Shown here in pieces: positions 16,942 through 27,413 of a stretch of DNA of 64,000 nt. Position numbers and translations under genes: made by a program. How positions within the stretch are numbered: the stretch's first letter is position 1; every line of letters begins with the position of its first letter. Source of the DNA: WLJO01 sp032117595 (GTDB lineage Bacteria; Actinomycetota; Acidimicrobiia; Acidimicrobiales; Ilumatobacteraceae). The notes beneath the pieces are model-generated. The model was not told the origin of the DNA. It did no database searches and saw only the letters and a list, made by a program, of their open reading frames with translations. The stretch is from positions 49,242 through 113,241 of the forward strand of contig JAULYZ010000004.1 in NCBI GenBank assembly GCA_032117595.1, in the 5' to 3' direction.

Positions 16942-17203
16942 TCCGGAAGCCAAGCCGCAGCCTGCCTGATGCCGAAGGGGCACTCCGAACCCTTTCGCCC
17001 GGCCGATGGTCCCGAGCGACGGCCCCGATGCCGTTGCCGCTACGTTCCAAAGTACGGAAGTAATCAACGCGGAGTGGTACTCTGCTGACGCGTAGTGAAG
17101 ATTTCTGAGAGCGTCCGTCATCACCATTGGCGTCCGGCGTTCTCTCCCCCAGTTGGTGAACCTCGGCAATGTTGCGGGGTTTCGTCATGACGAAAGGATG
17201 ACC
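16942..17203. other. Divergent intergenic region
   Basis: 262 bases between the divergent propeller and secreted-protein genes. Apart from the palindrome at 17180-17195 I see no convincing promoter pair or other element. The sequence is less GC-rich than the flanking genes around 17041-17110, as expected for a promoter region. Confidence 0.5.
17180..17195. promoter_or_regulatory. 16-bp perfect palindrome, copy 2
   Basis: TTTCGTCATGACGAAA, identical to 15189-15204, eight bases before the chosen start of the secreted-protein gene; its last bases (GAAA) adjoin the GGA of the ribosome site. Such a position would let a bound dimer block translation or transcription. Confidence 0.5.
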
Positions 17204-17989
17204 ATGAAGCGAGCGACCAAGGTTCTGGTGACCGGCCTCCTCGGACTCGGCCTTGTCGGTGGCCTCACCGGCACGGCGCAGGCCGCCAGTGACCCGACCC
17301 CGGTTCCCGGCTCCCCCGGCGAGGGCGGCAAGTTGTACCACTCGAACCGCACGCTGGCCGAGAACCAGGCCAAGTGCACCAAGGCAGTCGACAAGCGGCT
17401 CCGCGATCTCGGGAAGTGGGCAGGCGCGGTGAACCTGCGCTACTCACGCGGCCAGATCACTGCTCCGCAGCGAGATGCGATTCTCGCCATCATCAACGAC
17501 ACCTCGTCGGCGCTCACCACCGTTGCCAAGCCGGCCATCGCGTCGGCCACCGCAGAGACCATCTCAACGGCGTGCAGCAATGTGATCAGCGTCTACCGCG
17601 TGTACAAGGTGGTCCACCCGAAGGTGTTCCTGCTCGCCACCGGCAACGCCTGGTCGAACCGCATCGGCAGCCTCCAGACCGCATCGACTGCGCTCTCGGG
17701 CAAGAGTGTTGATACCCGATTCGTCGCTCGCTTGACGCGCCTCAATCAGCGGATCACGGCAGCCTCCGCTCTCGTGGACCCGGTGCTCACTGCCGCCGCT
17801 GCGCTCACTCCGGAGGCCTACAACGCAGCGCCCAAGACGGTCGAGCGCCAGATCAAGAACCTGCGTCGCAGCCTCGAGCGTGCACGTGGCGTCATCAAGT
17901 CGGCCGAGGGCCAGGCCCGCAGCCTGAACCGCTGGAAGCCCAAGCCCACGACCACCACCATCGCCTCCACCGTGGGCGTCCCGAACTGA
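17204..17989 (+). CDS. Secreted protein of unknown function
   Basis: 261 residues from ATG 17204, with GAAAGGA at suitable spacing; an ATG six bases earlier (17198) is too close to that site. A clear signal peptide, MKRATKVLVTGLLGLGLVGG, ends at TAQA-AS (cleavage after about residue 29). The mature protein is helical with many Ala, Thr, Lys and Arg (DKRLRDLGKWAGAVNLRY, RFVARLTRLNQRITAASA) and contains Cys near TISTACSN. No family is recognised. A strong hairpin terminator follows, so it is a single-gene unit, possibly well expressed. Confidence 0.7.
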   Translation: MKRATKVLVTGLLGLGLVGGLTGTAQAASDPTPVPGSPGEGGKLYHSNRTLAENQAKCTKAVDKRLRDLGKWAGAVNLRYSRGQITAPQRDAILAIINDTSSALTTVAKPAIASATAETISTACSNVISVYRVYKVVHPKVFLLATGNAWSNRIGSLQTASTALSGKSVDTRFVARLTRLNQRITAASALVDPVLTAAAALTPEAYNAAPKTVERQIKNLRRSLERARGVIKSAEGQARSLNRWKPKPTTTTIASTVGVPN

Positions 17990-18014
17990 CCCCAGCACCA
18001 CAAAGCGTTTAGAG

Positions 18015-18040
18015 ACGGCCCGGGCATCTGCCCGGGCCGT
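18015..18040 (+). terminator. Rho-independent-type terminator after the secreted protein gene
   Basis: Perfect ten-base stem ACGGCCCGGG / CCCGGGCCGT with loop CATCTG, followed by TTCG, 25 bases after the stop codon. The T-run is short, as is common in high-GC actinobacteria. Confidence 0.8.
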
Positions 18041-18100
18041 TTCGCGTCTGCGACAGGTCCGAGCACGAAGTCGCTCGACCGTGTCGACTACAACAGGGTC

Positions 18101-19288
18101 ATGGCACAGACTTGGCCCCTTCGGTTCGGCATCTTCATGCCTCCCATGCACAAGGTGGGTCTCAACCCCCACCTGGCTCTGCACCGGGATCTCGACCTGC
18201 TGGTGCACCTCGATCGGCTCGGCTACCACGAGGCCTGGATCGGTGAGCATCACTCAGCGGGTTCGGAGCTCATTGCGTCGCCCGAGGTGTTCATCGCCGC
18301 TGCCGCCGAACGCACGAGATCCATCAAGCTGGGCACCGGGGTGAACTCGCTCCCCTACCACCATCCGTTCATCCTCGCCGACCGGATCATCATGCTCGAC
18401 CACCTCACGCGCGGTCGCATGATGTTCGGTGTCGGGCCGGGCCAACTCACGTCTGACGCGATGATGCTCGGCATCGACCCCGCAACTCAGCGCCCGCGCA
18501 TGGAAGAAGCGCTCGATGTGATCATGCGTCTCTTCCGCGGCGAGACCGTCACCCGGGAGACCGATTGGTTTACGTGTCGCGATGCCGTGCTGCAGATGGC
18601 CCCGTACTCGAACTTCGACGTCGCTGTCGCCGCCTCGGTGTCACCGAGCGGATCGAAGCTCGCAGGACGGTACGGAGCCGGTCTGCTGTCCGTCGCAGCA
18701 ACCGACCCGATGGGCGTGGAGCTCCTTGCGGGGCACTGGTCGATTGTCGAGCACGAGGCCGCTCAGCACGGTCATTCGGTGAGCAGGGAGAAATGGCGCC
18801 TCATGGGCCCCATGCACGTCGCCGAGACCGAGGCTCAAGCCCGCGCGAATTGTCGCTACGGCCTCAAGTGGATCTTCGAGTACCTCAGTCACATCATCCC
18901 GGTGGGCGACACAGCACTGCCCGAGGACTATGACGAGTTCGTTGACCAGCTGAACGAGAGTGGCCGTGCGGTAATCGGCACGCCCGCAATGGCGAGAGCC
19001 CAGATCGAGCGTCTCATCGACAAGAGCGGCGGCTTCGGCGCGTACCTCTTCATGGGAGCCGACTTCGCCGACTGGCACGCAACGCTGCGCAGCTACGAAC
19101 TCTTCGCCGAGGAGGTCATGCCCCACTTCAACGGTCAGCACCGACCCGTGGAGGACGCCTACGAGCGGGTGATGGGCGCTGGCAGCCGCTTCGTCGACGC
19201 GACCCTCCATGCTCAGTTCGCCTCGATCGCCGAGTACGCAACGCAGCGCGCCGGAGCCGGCGATCCGTGGCGCATGCCGGGGTCCTGA
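18101..19288 (+). CDS. LLM-class flavin-dependent oxidoreductase
   Basis: 395 residues from ATG 18101. The luciferase-like TIM barrel is shown by GYHEAWIGEHHSAGSELIASP, the SIKLGTGVNSLPYHHPF strand, DHLTRGRMMFGVGPGQL and the C-terminal QIERLIDKSGGFGAYL. The EHH after the second strand is typical of limonene-1,2-monooxygenase-like and bacterial luciferase alpha-like enzymes that use FMNH2 and oxygen. Substrate is unknown. It lies alone between the terminator at 18040 and the convergent SCO6745-like gene. Confidence 0.85.
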   Translation: MAQTWPLRFGIFMPPMHKVGLNPHLALHRDLDLLVHLDRLGYHEAWIGEHHSAGSELIASPEVFIAAAAERTRSIKLGTGVNSLPYHHPFILADRIIMLDHLTRGRMMFGVGPGQLTSDAMMLGIDPATQRPRMEEALDVIMRLFRGETVTRETDWFTCRDAVLQMAPYSNFDVAVAASVSPSGSKLAGRYGAGLLSVAATDPMGVELLAGHWSIVEHEAAQHGHSVSREKWRLMGPMHVAETEAQARANCRYGLKWIFEYLSHIIPVGDTALPEDYDEFVDQLNESGRAVIGTPAMARAQIERLIDKSGGFGAYLFMGADFADWHATLRSYELFAEEVMPHFNGQHRPVEDAYERVMGAGSRFVDATLHAQFASIAEYATQRAGAGDPWRMPGS

Positions 19289-19310
19289 CAAGCGGCGCCC
19301 GAGCGAGCGA

Positions 19311-20066
19311 CTACTTGTTGGCGTCGAGGGCCGCCTTGGCAGCCTTCACCAGCTCGACAAGTTCTCCGCGCTCGGCAGGAGTGAGCACCTCGTAGAAGCG
19401 GCTGAGCAGTCGGTCGGTATCGGTTTCGGCCGCTGCGCGACGCTGCTGGAGGGTTGACGCATCCGGGAACGGTTCGCTCCAGCCGAACATCTTTGCCCGC
19501 TCGGGCCCGCCGGTGGTGTCCGCAACGATGGACTCCATGGCGGAGAGGCCCTGCGCAGTGGTTGCCACGATGTGCACGCATCCACGGAGTTCGCGCAGCA
19601 AGTGCAGGTCGAAGTAGGCGTGCGCTGCTGCATCGGTGGGTCGCTCCTCGGCGCGCCAGCCCGCAAAGAGCACGAGGCCCTCCACACTCGCACTGTCAAT
19701 CACCCTGTCGGCGAGCTCGGCGAGGCGGTCCATCCCGGCAGTGCCGGCAAGTCGCTTGCGCCCCCACGCTGCGCAGGCCTGGGCGTACCTGCTCCCCGCT
19801 GCACGTGCACCTTCCACTGCGACACCGGTCTCCCACATGTTTCGCACGAGACCCGGGGCGAAGAAAGCGAACGAGGAGACAACGACATCGGCATCCACGT
19901 CACCGAGTACCCCACCGCGCCCCGCCATGTACCACGCGAACCCGTTGGCGTACCCGGCGTTCTTGCCGGCCTCGAGGGTCTCGGGGTGGAGCATCCACCG
20001 AGAGCCGAGGTCACCCACGGTCGGGGACACAGAACGGACACAGTCGAGTGCGGAGAGATCAGCCAT
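19311..20066 (-). CDS. SCO6745-family protein
   Basis: 251 residues from ATG 20066 (an upstream start at 20093 is possible). All-alpha and Ala-rich. The landmarks GDLGSRWMLHPET, YANGFAWYMAGRGGVLGDVDADVV and LFAGWRAEERPTDAAAHAYFDLHLLRELRG are those of the actinobacterial SCO6745 family, whose biochemical role is not established. The conserved Gly/Arg-rich turns and the D-x-H pair may form a ligand site. It is divergent from the glycine riboswitch and gcvP. Confidence 0.65.
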   Translation of the reverse strand: MADLSALDCVRSVSPTVGDLGSRWMLHPETLEAGKNAGYANGFAWYMAGRGGVLGDVDADVVVSSFAFFAPGLVRNMWETGVAVEGARAAGSRYAQACAAWGRKRLAGTAGMDRLAELADRVIDSASVEGLVLFAGWRAEERPTDAAAHAYFDLHLLRELRGCVHIVATTAQGLSAMESIVADTTGGPERAKMFGWSEPFPDASTLQQRRAAAETDTDRLLSRFYEVLTPAERGELVELVKAAKAALDANK

Positions 20067-20147
20067 GCCCGAAACGTAGTCCGGCTCACTCACGGGAATG
20101 CCAGCGTCTGGGTCCGGGCGCGAAGTAGTCTGGCCTTGCCGTCAAAC

Positions 20148-20336
20148 CCAACCGGGAGAGACCACCGGACAACCAGTGCGGTGGCGCCGAAGGAGCAATC
20201 TCCCCAGAATCTCTCAGGCAGAAGAACCGGCCGGGCGAGGCAACGCTGGAAAGCGGGGACGGGTTCAACCGGCCCCCACCGACGGGGAAAGCGGCATCAG
20301 CCGTGAAGCTCTCAGGTTGCAGACAGCGGGGGAACA
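20148..20336 (+). promoter_or_regulatory. Tandem glycine riboswitch
   Basis: Two glycine aptamers in series upstream of gcvP. Aptamer 1 (about 20151-20236) has GGGAGAGACC, the core GCGCCGAAGGAGCAA at 20184-20198 and CTCTCAGGCA at 20211-20220. Aptamer 2 (about 20240-20336) has GGGGAAAGC, GCCGTGAAG and CTCTCAGG at 20309-20316, closed by CGCTG / CAGCG. Glycine binding normally switches on glycine-cleavage genes. The ribosome site GGAGG lies 14 bases after the second aptamer, so control of translation is as possible as attenuation. Confidence 0.93.
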
Positions 20337-20360
20337 TCCCGATGAACCCCGGAGGCAACC

Positions 20361-23228
<2,868 letters not shown>

Positions 23229-23261
23229 CGACACCCGGGAGCGTTCTCGCGCTACTGCAGG

Positions 23262-24326
23262 TCAGGTGCGCGCAACAAAGGGAAGGTTCACCACGGAACC
23301 CGTCAGGAGAGTTCCGCGCACGTCCACCTGCACGGAGTCGCCCACCTCGAGAGACGGCTCGACGAAGGCAAGTGCGATTCCGTGTTCGAGCACCGGCGAG
23401 AAGTTTCCGCTCGTCGTCTCGCCCACACGACGACCCCCGACGAGTACGGCGCACTCCGAGCGCAGCGGCCGACGCCCCTCGGTGGCGATACCGCGCAGGA
23501 GTCGGCGGGGTCCGCTCGAGCGTTCGCTCTCGAGCGCCGCACGACCGCGGAAGGGCCCCTTGTCCCACCCGATCACCCAACCGAGACCGGCCTGCAACGG
23601 GGTGATTCCGGGTCCCAACTCGTGTCCGTGCAGCGGCAGACCCGCTTCGAGGCGGAGGGTGTCGCGGGCCCCGAGACCGGCAGGCGCAATTCCTGCAGCA
23701 AGGAGCGTCTCCCAAAGTTGTGAGGCAGCAGCGTTCGGTACCGCAATCTCGACGCCGTCCTCGCCGGTGTATCCGGTTCCTGCAACGACACAGGTGAATC
23801 CCTCGAAGTTCACCTCAGCAACGCGAAACCGGCCGACGGAGCCGATTACGGGAAGCACTGACGACAGCAGGGTGCGCGCAGCAGGGCCCTGCACAGCGAG
23901 CACAGCCCGGCGCTCGGTGGTGTCCACTCCCCCGACCGCCGTGAGTACCCGCTCGGTATTCGAGGCGTTCGGCATGACGTCAAAGACTCCATCGCTCACC
24001 CACCACACGATGATGTCGTCGAGCACGGACCCGTCGTCATCGAGCAGATGGGTGTACTGCGCACGACCCGGGGTGATCTTGCGGAGGTCGTTCGTCAGCG
24101 TGTGCTGCAGCCGTTCGAACGCTTCGTTGCCCTGCACCCGCACAGTTCCCAGATGGGAGACGTCGAACACCACCGCAGAACGACGGCACGCAAGATGTTC
24201 GGCGACCGTGCCCGACGGGTACTGCACGGGGAGCTCCCAGCCACCGAAGGGCACCATCCGCGCCCCGAGCGCGCGGTGCTCGGCATCGAGTGGTGAGCGA
24301 CGGAGTGAAGAGCCCGTTGGGCTCAA
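23262..24326 (-). CDS. gcvT: Aminomethyltransferase, glycine cleavage T-protein
   Basis: 354 residues if it starts at TTG 24326, which overlaps the stop of the merR gene (TTGA); the frame stays open further upstream but overlaps merR. N-terminal MVPFGGWELPVQYP, VFDVSHLGTVRVQG and the folate-binding GYTGEDGVEIAV are T-protein signatures. The Asp that positions tetrahydrofolate lies in the segment RDTLRLEAGLPLHGHEL. It releases ammonia and methylene-tetrahydrofolate from aminomethyl-GcvH. It is the last gene of the minus-strand gcv run. Confidence 0.93.
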   Translation of the reverse strand: MSPTGSSLRRSPLDAEHRALGARMVPFGGWELPVQYPSGTVAEHLACRRSAVVFDVSHLGTVRVQGNEAFERLQHTLTNDLRKITPGRAQYTHLLDDDGSVLDDIIVWWVSDGVFDVMPNASNTERVLTAVGGVDTTERRAVLAVQGPAARTLLSSVLPVIGSVGRFRVAEVNFEGFTCVVAGTGYTGEDGVEIAVPNAAASQLWETLLAAGIAPAGLGARDTLRLEAGLPLHGHELGPGITPLQAGLGWVIGWDKGPFRGRAALESERSSGPRRLLRGIATEGRRPLRSECAVLVGGRRVGETTSGNFSPVLEHGIALAFVEPSLEVGDSVQVDVRGTLLTGSVVNLPFVART

Positions 24327-24769
24327 ACGTTCACCGCTCGCGCGAAGGTCACCTCGGGTCGCAGTGTGATGAGCCGCGCATCGACGTCGTCCTTCACGCG
24401 CGCCAGCGGAAGTACGTTGAGCACGCCCTGGCCACGACGGACCACGTCGATCAGTTCCTCTCCGTCGCACAGGATGACCTGGGCGCCGTCGATCACCAGG
24501 TGAGCGCTGACGATGTCCTCGTTGAGGTGGGTGCGCAGATACTCGAACACGTCACGCACCGACTCGAGACGAATACCAGCGTCGAGGAGGTTCTTGATGA
24601 CCTTGAGCTCGAGCAGGTCGCGGTACGAGTACAGACGGCGACTCCCGCTCCCACTCGCATCGGCGAGCGACGGGCGAACAAGGTCGGTCCGGGCCCAGTA
24701 ATCGAGCTGGCGGTACGAGATTCCCACTACTTGGGCGGCTTTCGTGCCGCTGAAACCCTGCTCATCCAC
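24323..24769 (-). CDS. MerR-family regulator (Rv1830-like)
   Basis: 148 residues from GTG 24769, with AAGGAG at good spacing; the longer frame to 24865 is not protein-like. An N-terminal MerR helix-turn-helix (GTKAAQVVGISYRQLDYWAR, then SRRLYSYRDLLELKVIKNLL) covers about residues 8-75. The C-terminal half (DIVSAHLVIDGAQVILCDGE) is a small ligand-like domain. This matches the short MerR protein that follows the bifunctional nuclease gene in mycobacterial gcv regions (Rv1830). The target is unknown; gcvT directly downstream is a candidate. It overlaps gcvT by three bases. Confidence 0.83.
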   Translation of the reverse strand: MDEQGFSGTKAAQVVGISYRQLDYWARTDLVRPSLADASGSGSRRLYSYRDLLELKVIKNLLDAGIRLESVRDVFEYLRTHLNEDIVSAHLVIDGAQVILCDGEELIDVVRRGQGVLNVLPLARVKDDVDARLITLRPEVTFARAVNV

Positions 24770-24911
24770 GACGGGACTCCTTGGACGTCGAACGAACAGC
24801 GGCGTAACTACGCCGCTGTCACTCCGACCGCAGCGTAGGGTACGGAACTGCCGCGCGCCCGTCAACGATCATCGTCGAGACACGACCCCTGCTGCGGGGA
24901 TCGAGCGCAGC

Positions 24912-25412
24912 TCAGGACTCGAAGAAGTCCTCGGGCTTGATGGACTCGATGAAGTCGTGGAACTCGTCGAGGATCTCCTCGTCGGCCTGCTCGGCGTCGT
25001 CGGAGACCTCCTCTGCTTCCTGACCCACCTCGTCGAGGAGTGCCTCCTCAGCAAAGATCGGCGCCCCGAACCGGGTGGCAAGTGCGATGGCATCCGATGG
25101 TCGGCTCGACACCACGAGATCGCCGTACGGCGTGGTGAGGTGCAGGTCGGCGAAATAGGTGTGTTCTCGGATCTCGGTGATCACGATCTGGGCGAGGCCA
25201 ACGTTCACGGACTCGAGCACGTTCCTGAACAGATCGTGGGTGAGGGGCCGCGGTGGGGTGACGCCCTCGAGCGCCAGGTGGATTGCGTTGGCCTCGGGCG
25301 CACCGATGAGGATCGGAAGCAGTCGACGGCGACCGCTCGATTCACGAAGCAGGACCACCGGCGTGTTCGCAGGCATCTCGACGCGCACTCCGACAAGCTC
25401 CAACGGGATCAC
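24912..25412 (-). CDS. Bifunctional nuclease family protein (DUF151)
   Basis: 166 residues from GTG 25412. Residues 1-135 form the DUF151/BFN domain: MIPLELVGVRVEMPANTPVV, LPILIGAPEANAI, PRPLTHDLFRNVLES, and SSRPSDAIALATRFGAPIF. The tail is acidic (EVGQEAEEVSDDAEQADEE). Homologues have reported RNase and DNase activity; in actinobacteria this gene (Rv1829) sits between two merR genes, as here. It belongs to the minus-strand run, with 78 bases from ftsR and 142 to merR. Confidence 0.88.
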   Translation of the reverse strand: MIPLELVGVRVEMPANTPVVLLRESSGRRRLLPILIGAPEANAIHLALEGVTPPRPLTHDLFRNVLESVNVGLAQIVITEIREHTYFADLHLTTPYGDLVVSSRPSDAIALATRFGAPIFAEEALLDEVGQEAEEVSDDAEQADEEILDEFHDFIESIKPEDFFES

Positions 25413-25490
25413 GCCACGAGCGTACCGTCCGTCCGACGGTGCCCGTCCGCGAGCCCCCGGGACGGAGGCGAGTGTCCGGTTCGGAACCCG

Positions 25491-26492
25491 TCAGCCGAGC
25501 AGGATCCGCAGTGCGCGCTCGACGAGGGCGGCTCTGAGGTCATTCCCGGCCTCGTCGACCGTCTCGGCGAGTCGGGTTGCCTGATCGCGTGAGAGCGGAT
25601 TGCGCTGGCGCAGGAGCGGCAGGACGAGTTGTTCAACGAGTGCTAACTCACGTTCCGCCATCTGCTTCCAGACGCGCAGGTGTCGAGGTTCGAGCCCGTG
25701 CGACCGCAGCACCGCAGCGGCCCGCACGGCGCGTACCGACTCGGCGTCGAAAGAGCGGACTCCTCCGATCCGACCGGACACGACGATGCCGTGATCCTCG
25801 AGCGCATCGAGGAAAGCCTCGTCGATACCCGACTCCGCACAGAGGTCATCGAGGGTGAGCGAGTGGGCCGGCTCAGGCGCCGGTCGGGTGGGCATGCCTG
25901 CGGTGCCCTGCACCACGGTGAGGGCCGGGGGCGAGAGGGGTGCAGGCTCCGACGACTCAGAGTGCACCACACTCGAGCCGAGCGCACTCGACGTGGTTGC
26001 CGCCGCGGGAGTGGGGCGAACGGGCGTCATCGGCGCAGGAGCTTCACGAGCGTCGTTCGGTGGGTCGGGCGGCGTGACCGCCTGCGGGCCACCGGTTCCC
26101 CCACGCGAAGCGGCGGCGGGCGTTCGCGCCGATGGATGAGTCGGCGGAATCGGAGGGAACGAGCCGGGCCCGAGTGTGGAACGCCCCGAGGAGCGTGGCA
26201 GTCGAATGGTCCCCGTGGGCGTGGGGTCGAAGTCGCGCGGGATCTCCCCCGTCTCGAGTCGATCTCGGATGACCTTGAGCGGCAGGAAGTTGGTCCGCTG
26301 CTCGCGCAGGATGACCCGAAGTCGTTCGACGTCGTCGTCGTAGAACTTGCGATAACCCGACGGCGTTCGCTCAGGTTCGATCAGGCCCTGACTCTCGAGA
26401 AAGCGGATCTTGGAGATCGTCACGTCGGGGAACTCCTCGAGCAGCAACCCGAGCACCTCGCCGATCGAGAGATAACGCCGCTCGCCCGTCAT
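25491..26492 (-). CDS. ftsR: MerR-type transcriptional regulator FtsR
   Basis: 333 residues. N-terminal winged helix (residues 6-80): RYLSIGEVLGLLLEEFPDVT, ISKIRFLESQGLIEPERT, SGYRKFYDDDVERLRVILRE, QRTNFLPLKVIRDRL. This closely follows Rv1828 and its Corynebacterium homologue FtsR, which activates the cell-division gene ftsZ. The middle (about 90-215) is a long Pro/Ala/Thr-rich linker, larger than usual. The C-terminal domain (SLTLDDLCAESGIDEAFLDA onward) is a second helix-turn-helix-like module. It lies six bases after the FHA gene. Confidence 0.9.
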   Translation of the reverse strand: MTGERRYLSIGEVLGLLLEEFPDVTISKIRFLESQGLIEPERTPSGYRKFYDDDVERLRVILREQRTNFLPLKVIRDRLETGEIPRDFDPTPTGTIRLPRSSGRSTLGPGSFPPIPPTHPSARTPAAASRGGTGGPQAVTPPDPPNDAREAPAPMTPVRPTPAAATTSSALGSSVVHSESSEPAPLSPPALTVVQGTAGMPTRPAPEPAHSLTLDDLCAESGIDEAFLDALEDHGIVVSGRIGGVRSFDAESVRAVRAAAVLRSHGLEPRHLRVWKQMAERELALVEQLVLPLLRQRNPLSRDQATRLAETVDEAGNDLRAALVERALRILLG

Positions 26493-26498
26493 CGAGGC

Positions 26499-26951
26499 TC
26501 ACTCGGCCGCAAGCAGGAACAGAAAGTGGAACTTCCCCACCTGCAACTCGTCGCCGTGCGAGAGGACCGAGGTGCTGATGCGTTGGTGGTTGATGTAGGT
26601 GCCGTTCAACGATCCGTTGTCGTGCACCACGTAGCCGTCCGGCGTGCGCTCCACCACTGCATGTCGGCGCGAGACCGTGATGTCGTCGAGGCTGATGTCG
26701 TTCTCCACCGAGCGGCCGAGGGACGTGAGGCGGTCCGACAACGCAAATCGAAGCCCGTCCTGGTCTCCGCCGCGCACGACGAGAACTGCCTTTGCGCCAG
26801 CGGAGTCCGCGTGCGGATCGGAGGGAACATCGACCCGCGAGAGCGAGGCGGTGTGTTCGCCGGTGGAGTCGAGTTCGGCTCCGCACGCGCTGCAGAACGA
26901 GGAGTTCGGGGGGTTGCGGTGACCACACCCGTTGCAGAAGACGTAGTTCAT
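26499..26951 (-). CDS. garA: Zinc-ribbon FHA-domain protein (GarA/OdhI-like)
   Basis: 150 residues. Residues 6-27 form a zinc ribbon (CNGCGHRNPP, FCSACGAE). Residues 32-40 read EHTASLSRV, in the place of the phosphorylated ETTSVFRA segment of GarA/OdhI. Residues 70-140 are an FHA domain with the phosphothreonine-binding pattern GRSVENDISL, SRRHAV and NGSLNGTYIN. GarA/OdhI inhibits 2-oxoglutarate dehydrogenase and affects glutamate enzymes in a Ser/Thr-kinase-dependent way. Position between gcvH and ftsR is that of GarA (Rv1827). The zinc ribbon is an addition not in GarA. Confidence 0.82.
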   Translation of the reverse strand: MNYVFCNGCGHRNPPNSSFCSACGAELDSTGEHTASLSRVDVPSDPHADSAGAKAVLVVRGGDQDGLRFALSDRLTSLGRSVENDISLDDITVSRRHAVVERTPDGYVVHDNGSLNGTYINHQRISTSVLSHGDELQVGKFHFLFLLAAE

Positions 26952-26972
26952 GCCGTCCCGTGACCCAATCCC

Positions 26973-27353
26973 TTAGGCCTCGACGAGCGCCTCGTAGGCG
27001 GCGGCATCGAGCAACTCGTCGAGTTCACCCGGGTTCGACATCTCGATGACGCAGACCCAACCGTTGCCGTACGGATCGCTGTTGATCTGCTCGGGGTCGT
27101 TGCGCAGGGCTTCGTTGACCGCCACCACCGTCCCGGTGAGTGGTGCGTAGACATCGCTCACCGCCTTGGTGGACTCCACCTCGGAGAACGAACCCCCGAC
27201 GGTGACGGCGGTCCCTACTGCTGGGAGCTCGACGAACACGACGGTGCCGAGCGCCTCCTGCGCATGGTCGGTGATGCCGATCGTGGCCCGAGCACCGTCG
27301 ACACGGACCCATTCGTGATCGGACGAGTACCGCAGATCGCCGGGAACCCTCAT
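26973..27353 (-). CDS. gcvH: Glycine cleavage system H-protein
   Basis: 126 residues, the standard length. YSSDHEWVRVDGARATIGIT and AQEALGTVVFVELPAVG lead to the lipoyl-attachment hairpin SFSEVESTKAVSDVYAPLTG, with the lipoylated Lys at residue 63, then NEALRNDPEQINSDPYGNGW. It shuttles the aminomethyl group between GcvP and GcvT. It is first of the gcvH-garA-ftsR run and starts 60 bases after the nucleotidyltransferase fusion gene. Confidence 0.96.
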   Translation of the reverse strand: MRVPGDLRYSSDHEWVRVDGARATIGITDHAQEALGTVVFVELPAVGTAVTVGGSFSEVESTKAVSDVYAPLTGTVVAVNEALRNDPEQINSDPYGNGWVCVIEMSNPGELDELLDAAAYEALVEA

Positions 27354-27413
27354 GTGCTCAGCCTACTCCTGCCCCTCCCCCGACCCGGGACAGGTCATAC
27401 GCCGGCCGCAGGA

